A stretch of DNA of 18,142 bases from Halovenus sp. (GTDB lineage Archaea; Halobacteriota; Halobacteria; Halobacteriales; Haloarculaceae). The notes under the pieces are model-generated. The model was not told the origin of the DNA. It made no database searches and saw nothing but the letters and a program-made list of their open reading frames with translations. The translations under genes and the position numbers were made by a program. The stretch lies in assembly GCA_028274925.1 (NCBI GenBank), contig JAQCNR010000093.1, forward strand, positions 1-18,142, in the 5' to 3' direction. Numbering within the stretch: the first letter of the stretch is position 1; each line of letters begins with the position of its first letter. Positions 1 through 6,937 of the stretch are shown in pieces.

Positions 1-12
1 GCGGATCTCTTC

Positions 13-234
13 GTGATGATAGCTCCACCGACATTCGACCGACCCCGTCTGCTGCGACTATTCGGTCTGTTGGTCCCAATCACATTTTCGAGTAGTTACT
101 TTGTCGTCCTGTCGGTCAGATACGGGCTCGAGCCGGTCTGGACAACACATCTCTGGACAGGCGGCGTGGTCATCTCTGGACTCTCTGGGCTGCTGTTTAC
201 CTACGCTTTGTTGCCCGACAGTCAGCGATATTGA
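13..234 (+). CDS. Small membrane protein of unknown function (possibly 5'-partial)
   Basis: I do not recognise this protein. It has two hydrophobic stretches, roughly residues 14-36 (around LLRLFGLLVPITFSSSYFVV) and 46-67 (around WTGGVVISGLSGLLFTYALL), so it is likely a two-helix membrane protein with a short polar tail ending in DSQRY. A GTG at 13 and an ATG at 16 can serve as starts. The frame stays open to the left edge, so this may be the C-terminal end of a longer protein. The Pro-rich start followed by the first helix looks like a natural N-terminus, which favours a small complete protein of about 72 residues. The stop is TGA at 232-234 and no partner gene follows closely. Confidence 0.55.
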   Translation: MMIAPPTFDRPRLLRLFGLLVPITFSSSYFVVLSVRYGLEPVWTTHLWTGGVVISGLSGLLFTYALLPDSQRY

Positions 235-617
235 GACGTTCTGATACATTCAGACAGTATCGATCTTTTGTTTTGAAACTCGGTTTGGATTAGTTACTCG
301 GCACCCGGTTTGAGTGGAGATACGCGGTTTATTTCGCAAATTGTTGTCCTGCCAGACGGACGGAACTCAGACTAGTATTATTTGCTGGGTAGTACAGGCG
401 GTATAATGAGCGACGACCATCCGCGCGAGCACGGCGAGCGCGGTTCACTGAAGCCGAACGAAGTGAGGCTACAGCCTTTTTAGCGTAGATTTTTGCGGCG
501 AGCGGTTCCCACAGCGAACGCAGTGAGCGAGGAAACCCGAGCCGGAAAAAGGTACTTTCGCGTCTGTCCTGAGTGAAACACCAATGGATTCCCACCCACT
601 CCCAGAACGAGTTAGTC

Positions 618-641
618 AATTATAAATAATCTGGATATATA
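618..641 (+). promoter_or_regulatory. AT-rich candidate promoter for the secreted-enzyme operon
   Basis: Two TATA-like blocks, TTATAAAT near 620-627 and GATATATA near 635-642, stand out in otherwise GC-rich DNA. They lie about 180-200 bases ahead of the start at 821. If either is used, the transcript would carry a leader of roughly 150-170 bases that includes the 759-776 hairpin and the AGGAGG site. This is inferred from composition and position only. Confidence 0.35.
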
Positions 642-809
642 TGAAATTGTAAACATACGTACTGGTGACACGAACGGTCGGTTGACGGTGGGGTGAATTG
701 GGGCTTGGGTGCTCTGATGTCCAACTGTCGTAGCGACGCAATTAGCGGTGTGTGTTGTCCACTCAGCAGCGAGTGGAATCGCGGTAACGAAGAGCGGAGT
801 GAGCAATCC

Positions 810-815
810 AGGAGG
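810..815 (+). promoter_or_regulatory. Strong Shine-Dalgarno site AGGAGG
   Basis: AGGAGG lies five bases ahead of the ATG at 821 and matches the complement of the archaeal 16S 3' end. It fixes the start of the GH99-like gene and implies a leadered transcript, unlike most first genes in this window, which have a TATA box 25-30 bases ahead of the start. Confidence 0.75.
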
Positions 816-820
816 ACACT

Positions 821-3031
821 ATGACAAAACACGACAACGAGTCACGGGAGAGCAGTAGCGAGCAGGGACAGCGGAATCGAGACGACCGAGCAACAAAGCG
901 CCCGTTGGCGGGACGTCGCGAGGTACTCAAAACGGGCGCTGCGCTCGGGTCGCTGGGCGTGTTGTCAGTGGCTTCCGGCGGGACGGGGGCCGCGACGCTG
1001 CAGTCAGGGTCGGTTCCCGACGGGAAAGAATTCGACAACCTCGTCGGAGCGTACTACTACGGCTGGTACGGCCCCGACTGGCACGACGGCTTCCACTGGG
1101 ACGGCGACCTCGACACCGCCGACGGTCGCTCCCACACCCCCACGCTCGGCGAGTACTCCTCGCACAGCCAGGCTGTTGTCGACCAGCACATCGCGTGGGC
1201 GCTCCAACACGGCATCAACTGGTTCAACTGCACATGGTGGGGCCCGGACGGCTTCGAGGAGGCCACCATCCTCGACTACCTGCTCGACTCCCAGCACGCC
1301 GACAAGATGCATTTCTCGGCACTGTACGAGCCGAAGTGGCGCGACTGGGACTGGCCGGACTTCTCCGACTCCGCGGTTCGCGACGCGCTGCAAACTGACC
1401 TCCAGCACATCGAGGACACCTTTTTCGACGACCCGAACTGGCTGTACGTCGACGGCCGGCCCGTCGTCTACTTCTGGATCAACCGCCAGTTCACCGGCGA
1501 CGTCACCGGCGCCTTCGAGGACGCCATCTCGACGCTGGACACCGACCCATACATTATCGGGGATAACGTCACGCACGCCGGGCCCCTCGACGCCGTTGCG
1601 AACTTCGCGACCGTCCACTCGTCGACCAGCGACTGGGACACATACGTCGCGCACACCGAAGAGCGGCGGGAACAGCGCCAGAAGGTCACGACCTACGGCA
1701 CCGACCAGACTCACATCCCCTCGGTCCAGCCAGGCGCCTCCTGGCCCGACCCCATCCTCGACCACGACGCCGACCGCTTCCGCGAGGTCTGCCAGACTAT
1801 GGCCGAGGCAATGGACCCCGACCTGCAGGCGGCCATCGTCTGCTCGTTCAACGAGTGGCACGAGGGGTCGACGCTCGAACCCGCCGAGGAGTACGGGACG
1901 TCGGCACTCGAAGTCGTCGAGGAGGAACTCCAGGGCGCGTCGGTGGACAGCCGGTTCCTACAGGACGAATACGCAAGGGTCAGGCTCTCGTTCAGCGACA
2001 CTGTCCGGCCTGCCGAGGTCGGCAACAGCGGCGATGTCCGACCGCTCGCGTTCTGGCTCGACCAGGTGCGCCTCGAAACCGACGACGGCGAGACGGTCCG
2101 CACCGAAACCATCACCTCGAGCAACGACGCCGGCTACCAGAAGAACCCCGCCATCGGCGGCGTCTCCGGTCGCTGGCTCGGAACGCCGCTCGGCGTTGGC
2201 AGCCTTGTGTTCGAGCGCGCCGACCTCGTCGACGCGGACACGCTCGTCCTCCGCGGCCACGCCTACGACGCGCTCACGGACCTCGAGGCGGATATCACTG
2301 TCAACGGCTCTGCCATCGAGACCTACGCTCTCGGGACCACGAACCAAGACTACAGCATCCCACTCCCCGACACCATCCCCGAGCACCCCGACGCGCCCGA
2401 GGACGAGCCAGCAACTGGGCTCTCCGCGGTCGACGACTCGACTGTGAAGGCCGTCTGGACACCCGACTTCGAGGTGACTTGGTCCGAGTGGGTCTACCTC
2501 GCCTACGCCGTCGACGACGAACCCCAGAACTGGCAGCTGATGGACCACACCGGGGACAACCGCTTCGAGACGACTGTCGGCGGCCTCTCGCCGGGGGCCG
2601 AAATTGACTACCAGTTCAGCTACTACGACGACGGCTGGCAGACCACGGACGGCGGCACGTACACCTTCTCGCCGGACGGCGCGAGCGGCCCCGGCACGGA
2701 CCGCCTCGCCGCCGACGAACTCGCGGCCGGCGAGTATCTCGAATCGACGAACGGCGACTACCGGTGTTACCTGCAGGCGAGCGACGGCAACTTTGTCCTG
2801 CGGGAGACCGCGACCGGCGACGCACAGTGGTCGTCCGGCACCGCCGGCGATGGCGCTACCCGTCTCGCGATGCAGGGCGACGGCAACCTCGTCCTGTATA
2901 CCGACAGCGGCGACGCCGTCTGGGCAACGAACACCGCCGGCTCCGACGCCACAGAACTCCGACTGCGCGACGACGGTACGCTCGCGCTCGTGACTGACGA
3001 CGACACCGCCGTCTGGACCGCAAACGACTGA
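821..3031 (+). CDS. Tat-exported GH99-like glycoside hydrolase with C-terminal bulb-type lectin domain
   Basis: This 736-residue protein is predicted to be secreted and to cleave alpha-linked glycans. A Tat signal is clear: R32-R33-E-V-L-K, then a hydrophobic run to about residue 58. Residues 72-370 resemble the GH99/WbsX-like fold, starting GAYYYGWYGPDWHDG and containing N133-W-F-N-C-T-W-W and SFNEWHEG. In GH99 endo-alpha-mannosidases the catalytic pair is two Glu three residues apart; here Glu345 and Glu348 of E-W-H-E fit. Residues 380-517 form a beta-rich module I cannot name, and 541-617 an Ig-like, possibly carbohydrate-binding module. Residues 627-736 are a bulb lectin domain with one canonical mannose-site motif, Q685-G-D-G-N-L-V-L-Y, and two degenerate copies. 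The start is set by AGGAGG. The gene is followed 18 bases later by the metallophosphoesterase gene, so the two are probably co-transcribed. The exact substrate cannot be read from sequence; a related GH71-like activity is the main alternative. Confidence 0.85.
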   Translation: MTKHDNESRESSSEQGQRNRDDRATKRPLAGRREVLKTGAALGSLGVLSVASGGTGAATLQSGSVPDGKEFDNLVGAYYYGWYGPDWHDGFHWDGDLDTADGRSHTPTLGEYSSHSQAVVDQHIAWALQHGINWFNCTWWGPDGFEEATILDYLLDSQHADKMHFSALYEPKWRDWDWPDFSDSAVRDALQTDLQHIEDTFFDDPNWLYVDGRPVVYFWINRQFTGDVTGAFEDAISTLDTDPYIIGDNVTHAGPLDAVANFATVHSSTSDWDTYVAHTEERREQRQKVTTYGTDQTHIPSVQPGASWPDPILDHDADRFREVCQTMAEAMDPDLQAAIVCSFNEWHEGSTLEPAEEYGTSALEVVEEELQGASVDSRFLQDEYARVRLSFSDTVRPAEVGNSGDVRPLAFWLDQVRLETDDGETVRTETITSSNDAGYQKNPAIGGVSGRWLGTPLGVGSLVFERADLVDADTLVLRGHAYDALTDLEADITVNGSAIETYALGTTNQDYSIPLPDTIPEHPDAPEDEPATGLSAVDDSTVKAVWTPDFEVTWSEWVYLAYAVDDEPQNWQLMDHTGDNRFETTVGGLSPGAEIDYQFSYYDDGWQTTDGGTYTFSPDGASGPGTDRLAADELAAGEYLESTNGDYRCYLQASDGNFVLRETATGDAQWSSGTAGDGATRLAMQGDGNLVLYTDSGDAVWATNTAGSDATELRLRDDGTLALVTDDDTAVWTAND
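2695..3028 (+). repeat. Bulb-lectin coding module, copy 1
   Basis: This segment encodes the C-terminal lectin domain of the GH99-like protein. It is a diverged paralogue of 5668-6009 at the end of the next gene. Shared strings include TDRL.ADE, GEYLESTNGDYR, QASDGN and QGDGNLVLYTD, and both modules end their genes. The repeat is recognisable in protein and nucleotide sequence but is not identical, so the duplication is not recent. Confidence 0.85.
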
Positions 3032-3049
3032 CGCGACCAAACTACACTC

Positions 3050-6012
3050 ATGGCTGACCAAGACACCAACCCACGACACGACCGCAACGCTTCGACAGGC
3101 GAACACACCCACGGCGACGGCAGCGGCCGCTCCCGGCGGAGCTTCCTGCGAACCACCGGCGCACTCGGCGTTGCCGGCTTCCTCGGCACCAGAACTGACG
3201 CCGTCGGGCGCACGCAGGCCGCCACCGCGGGTGAGGCCTGGACTGTTGTTGCCATCCCCGACACCCAGAACATGGACGACGCCGACACCGTCCCGTACGC
3301 CGACTCCATCACTGACTGGGTCGTCGACAACGTCGACCAGCGCAACGTCGCCTTCGTCACCCACGAGGGCGACATGGTCTCGAACGGCGACGACGAACGC
3401 GAACTCCAGAACATCGACGACGTGATGTCCGACCTCGACGGCGTCGTCCCGTGGTCGCCCTGCGTTGGCAACCACGACTTCATGGACACCGGCGTCCGCA
3501 GCAGCGGCGCCAACCTGTTCAAAGAGTACTTCGGCGCCTCCCGGTTCGAGGGGCGGGACTACTTCGGCGGCGTCTCCGACAACGGCCGGAACTTCTACCA
3601 GTACTTCTCGGCCGGCGGGTACGACTTCCTCCATCTCTCGCTGGAGTGGGAAACACCCGGCGACCCCGCCGACCCCGGGACTCCGCTCGGGTGGGCACAA
3701 CAGGTGCTCGACCAGCACCCCGACCGGCCAACCATCCTCACCACCCACTCCTACCTCGGCGACGACCCGCGCGAACGCAAGCGCGACCTCGAGGAGTACG
3801 AGGGCTGGGGTACCACTGGCCAGGAGATGTGGGAGCGCCTCGTCAACCCGAACCCCCAGATCTTCATGGTGCTGAACGGCCACAACCACGACCTGAGCGG
3901 GGGCGACCAGGGCGAGCACCACCAGGTCTCGACGAACGTCGCCGGCGAACCCGTCTACGAGATGCTCGCCGACTACCAGGACTACCCGAACGGCGGCAAT
4001 GGCTGGTTCCGCCGCATCCGCTTCGAACCCGGTGGCGGCACCGACGCCCCCGACCGCATCCAGGTCCGGACGTACACCGCCTACTACGACGAGTACCAGA
4101 CCAGCGACCGTAGCGAGTTCGGGTTCGACCTCGACTTCGACGCCCGGTTCGACGTCTCCGGCGACGCAACCGACACCGTCAGCTTCCAAGAGGGACAGGA
4201 CGGCTACGACGGCACCGCCGACACGCAGCTTCACGAAGGCAACCCCGACAGCGGCTACGGCGGCGACGGCTCACTCACCGTCGATGGGGCCGACGACGGC
4301 GGCGAGGTCCACGGCCTCCTCCGTTTCGACGACATCGTCGGGAGCGGTGCGGACCAGGTGCCGTCCGGTGCCAGCATCCAGTCCGCGACGCTGTCGTTCG
4401 AGCCGACGAACCCCGGCGACGGCGCCGCCTTCCACCGCATGCGTCGTGGCTGGCGCGAGGACGACACGTGGAGTGACTGGGGTGGCATCCAGGCCGACGG
4501 GGACGACGCCGTGACCGACCCCGCTGACACCCTTTCGGACCCGGACAGGGGCACCGAGACCGTCGACGTCACCGACAGCGTACAGGCGTGGGCCAGCGGC
4601 GCCGGGAACGACGGCTGGGCGCTCCTTCCCGAGGGGAACAACGGCTGGGACTTCGAGTCCGCCGACGGTGCCACGCCACCCGAACTCTCGGTCGTCTACA
4701 GCGACGACGGCTGCGCCGACACGGAGACCGTCGAGTTCGTCTCCGCGAGCGAGACTGCAAGCACCGACGACCAGTTCGACGTCGCGCGCCCCGAAAACGT
4801 CCAGGAGGGCGACGTCCTGGTGCTCACCATCGCCGGCACCGCGAACGGCGAGGAAGGGATGCCCTGGGAGCAGGACGACCGATGGAGCGCGTCGGCGTCT
4901 GCTCGCAGGATGACAACGGCGCCGACCAGTGCATGCGTGACGCCGAGGACCTCTTCATGCACATCTACTACCACGTCGCCACCGGCGACGAACCCGGCTC
5001 CTACGCGATCAACACGGGCGGGAACACCGTCGCGTCCGTCACCGCCTACCGGGATGTCGATGTCGACGATCCCATCGTGTCCGCGACAGGTCTCGTTGAC
5101 GACGACGATTACCAGGTCAGCACCTGTCCGCCAACGCCGGGTGTCGCAGACGGCATGCTCGTCTGTGGCATCACCCACGACGACCAGCACGACATAGACA
5201 ACCTCGGCGAGCTGACGCTCCGTAGCGAGGACCAGAACGGCGACTCCTCGACGCAGGTCCTGACGAAATCCCTCGACACCGGCGGCGAGACCGACCGCCA
5301 CGAGGTCGGCCACGTCGACCCGACCGGCAACAAGGACCTCAGCATGGCCGTCGTTCTCCGGCCCGCCCCCTCGGACTGCGAGAACCCGGCGCCCACCCCA
5401 CGCATCGGCACCGTTGAGGAGGACTACGAGAGCTGGATCCGGCTGGACGGCACCGACTCCACGAACCCCGACGGCGGCCAGCTCGCCTACCAGTGGTCTC
5501 TCTCGGACGGCGTGTTCTACCGCGACAGCAGCGACACCGCCGCACAGCCCTGGGTCCAAGTCGATGACCTCGACGAACTCACTGCCACGCTCACCGTCAC
5601 CGACGACGAGGGCCAGTCCGCGACCACCCAACGCACTATCGTCGTCGACGGACAGAACAGCGGGCCAGACACCGACCGCCTCGTCGCGGACGAGAGCCAC
5701 GAACTTGCCCCCGGCGAGTACCTCGAGTCGACCAACGGCGACTACCGCCTGTACTTCCAAGCCAGCGACGGCAACCTCGTCCTCCGTGACACGGCCACCG
5801 GGAGCCCGCTCTGGGCCTCGAACACTGCCGGCGACGGCGCCACCCGCCTCACGCTACAGGGCGACGGCAACCTCGTCCTGTACACCGACGGCGGCGACGC
5901 TGTCTGGGCCAGCGACACCGCCGGCAGCGGGGCCGACGAACTCGTTCTCGAGGACGACGGAACGCTGGTCCTCTACGACGACGGGTCGCCAGTCTGGTCA
6001 GTGAACGAGTAA
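3050..6012 (+). CDS. Tat-exported metallophosphoesterase with DNRLRE-like, PKD-like and bulb-lectin modules; apparent one-base frameshift
   Basis: Read across the break, the product is about 987 residues. A Tat signal (R29-R30-S-F-L-R, then a hydrophobic run) is followed at residues 64-365 by a calcineurin-like phosphoesterase. Its metal-site motifs are all present: D71-T-Q, G107-D108, G-N141-H142-D143, H233 and G-H278-N-H280. Residues 375-550 look like a DNRLRE-type module. Residues 557-735 form a beta-rich module of unknown role, then comes a PKD-like domain (TPRIGTVEEDYESWIRLDGT onward), and the last 110 residues are a bulb lectin with Q-G-D-G-N-L-V-L-Y. Frame 2 is convincing up to Trp612 (4883-4885); frame 1 is convincing from 4885 to the stop at 6010-6012. 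One missing G in the GG of TGG/GAG would restore R-W-E-R-V-G. It is probably co-transcribed with the GH99-like gene. Hydrolysis of extracellular phosphate mono- or diesters is inferred; the substrate is unknown. Confidence 0.8.
4880..4890 (+). other. Apparent frameshift point in the metallophosphoesterase gene
   Basis: Upstream of here the frame beginning at 3050 carries acidic, domain-like protein. Downstream it turns into Arg/Thr/Ser/Pro-rich shadow sequence ending at 5197. The frame one base back becomes acidic and domain-like exactly here (ERVGVCSQDDNG onward) and carries the PKD-like and lectin domains. Re-reading one G (TGG at 4883-4885, then GAG at 4885-4887) joins them. No slippery heptamer is visible, so a sequencing error or a real one-base deletion is likelier than programmed frameshifting. 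Confidence 0.8.
5668..6009 (+). repeat. Bulb-lectin coding module, copy 2
   Basis: This is the C-terminal lectin domain of the metallophosphoesterase protein and is paralogous to 2695-3028. It has the same three-repeat layout: QASDGNLVL, then the canonical QGDGNLVLY, then DDGTLVLYDDG. Only the middle repeat keeps the complete Q-x-D-x-N-x-V-x-Y mannose-site pattern in either copy. Confidence 0.85.
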
Positions 6013-6022
6013 CAAGTCTCTA

Positions 6023-6057
6023 AGCACGATTACCATCTCGAAGAGGTACCACGTGCT
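6023..6057 (+). terminator. Imperfect hairpin just after the secreted-enzyme operon
   Basis: AGCACG at 6023-6028 pairs with CGTGCT at 6052-6057. TACC at 6031-6034 pairs with GGTA at 6045-6048, and CTC/GAG pair within the loop. It starts ten bases past the operon's last stop. A role in ending or stabilising the transcript is inferred; no T-run follows. Confidence 0.3.
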
Positions 6058-6093
6058 GTCCCGACACCGCAACCAGTAGGCTGACTGCACGCA

Positions 6094-6288
6094 CCCCTGC
6101 AGCAGATTCATCACTTCGTCGACGACGCCCACGACGTAGTGGTGGCCTGCCTGCAACAGCACGTCCGGGCGAGCGATTCGGTCGCCGTCGCCGTCGGAGA
6201 TACTCAGCGCCCCGTCGGGAAAGCGCACGTCAGAGAGTTCCGTGCAGGTGGCTGGCACACCGTCGTTAACGCCGACGAACAGACTCGC
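6094..6288 (-). pseudogene. Remnant TrkA_C (RCK_C) domain, in frame directly behind the trkA stop
   Basis: Immediately past the trkA stop codon, in the same frame, the minus strand encodes 65 residues (ASLFVGVNDG to NLLQG). They align with the last 69 residues of the preceding TrkA protein. By hand count about half are identical, including G-x-P, L-x-D-V-x-F-P-x-G, RI..PD, YVV and the V-D-E-V end. There is one three- to four-residue deletion near the end. The frame then runs without homology to a stop near 5998. It has no NAD-binding half and no good start (only GTG at 6258). I read it as what is left of a tandem trkA duplication after the first half was deleted. Translation as a small separate protein is not excluded. 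Confidence 0.65.
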
Positions 6289-6936
6289 TCAGCCACGCAT
6301 CAGTTTGAGGACTTCATCGACGACGCCGGGTTCGACAGCCACGACGTACTGGCTTCCCGGCGTCAGTTTCGTGTCTGGCTTCGAGATTCGGTTGCCATCC
6401 TCACCGGAGATGACCAGCGTTCCCGCCGGGAAGGCGACATCTGCGAGCGTTCGTCCGGCCGCAGGTGCACCCTCAGCGACGCGAATCTCGAGAATCTCGA
6501 CGTCGCCAGTGACTGCCGTGAGGCTCTGCACATCTTCTCCGGCGGTCTTATTTGCTGCGGCCCGTGCGCCTGCCGCTTCGGGGTAGACGACACTGTCGAC
6601 GAACCGGTCGTATGCTCCGTCTGTCTCCCGGTCGACGCGGGCAACTGTCCGAATTTCGTCCGCGATTTGCGTGGCGAGCAGGCAGATTGCGAGGTTCAAG
6701 CCGGTCAACTCAGTTAATGCGGCAACGGTGTCTGCGTCCTCGATACCGGCCTGTTCGAGAATATCCGGGTCCGACGCATCGCCCTGAATTACAGTCGCAA
6801 TCCACGCATCGGCAATCTCCGAAACACGTGTGTCGTCCTGTTCGATAATCGTGACGTCTTCGTCTCTGGCAGCGAGCAGTTCGGCAGTCTGGAAGCCGAC
6901 GCGGCCGCCACCGGCGATGATGATATCTTGTGTCAT
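6289..6936 (-). CDS. trkA: TrkA-type RCK protein (NAD-binding regulatory subunit)
   Basis: The product has 215 residues and two domains. Residues 1-120 are a Rossmann-type RCK_N domain with G9-G-G-R-V-G14 and an acidic E32 ending the second strand, as expected for NAD(H) binding. Residues 140-215 are an RCK_C (TrkA_C) domain ending in LMRG. Such proteins sit on the cytoplasmic face of ion channels and transporters and control them through nucleotide binding. The start is ATG at 6936, one base past the permease stop, with GGTGA (6945-6949 on this strand) eight bases ahead; the GTG at 6948 would overlap the permease gene. Translational coupling to the permease is likely. The adjacent transporter is an amino acid permease rather than TrkH, so the partner may not be a potassium channel. 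Confidence 0.88.
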   Translation of the reverse strand: MTQDIIIAGGGRVGFQTAELLAARDEDVTIIEQDDTRVSEIADAWIATVIQGDASDPDILEQAGIEDADTVAALTELTGLNLAICLLATQIADEIRTVARVDRETDGAYDRFVDSVVYPEAAGARAAANKTAGEDVQSLTAVTGDVEILEIRVAEGAPAAGRTLADVAFPAGTLVISGEDGNRISKPDTKLTPGSQYVVAVEPGVVDEVLKLMRG

Positions 6937-6937
6937 T

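Larger units (their letters stand above)
235..820. other. 586-base gene-poor stretch with repeated motifs and AT-rich promoter-like DNA
   Basis: No convincing gene is visible. Three related short motifs occur: GAACGAAGTGAGG at 456-468, GAACGCAGTGAGCGAGG at 516-532 and GAGCGGAGTGAGC at 792-804. Motifs of this kind are, from memory, common in haloarchaeal intergenic DNA and at the ends of genes, and may be wreckage of dispersed elements. Positions 618-650 are strikingly AT-rich with two TATA-like blocks. A hairpin with stem CCACTC/GAGTGG and loop AGCAGC lies at 759-776. The stretch ends in a strong ribosome binding site at 810-815 serving the next gene. Confidence 0.5.

Noticed and set aside
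406..483. 25-codon frame MSDDHPREHG...LQPF
   Set aside because: It is made largely of the repeat-like motifs of this stretch and has no ribosome binding site; judged a chance frame.
1176..2447. 423-codon plus-strand frame inside the GH99-like gene
   Set aside because: Its product is almost only Ser, Thr, Arg, Pro and Ala, the typical out-of-phase shadow of a GC-rich gene.
1958..4234. 758-codon open frame on the minus strand
   Set aside because: It runs opposite the two secreted-enzyme genes, crosses their boundary, and is Val/Gly/Arg-rich without domain motifs. In GC-rich haloarchaeal genes such antisense frames are common by-products of codon bias.
4880..4890. Programmed frameshifting
   Set aside because: No slippery heptamer, pseudoknot or adjacent stop in the first frame was seen; the first frame runs on for about 300 bases.
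4588..6012. Independent gene starting at 4588
   Set aside because: The first 95 or so residues are Arg-rich shadow sequence with no coding character. Real protein begins at the frameshift, so it is treated as the second half of the metallophosphoesterase.
5998..6258. Intact small gene of 86 codons
   Set aside because: Only the first 55 codons resemble RCK_C; the rest lacks coding character and runs into the 3' end of the opposite gene. Treated as a domain remnant.
6289..6291. Selenocysteine-type readthrough of the trkA TGA
   Set aside because: The stop sits at the normal family end (compare LFRG in the second copy), and haloarchaea are not known to use selenocysteine.
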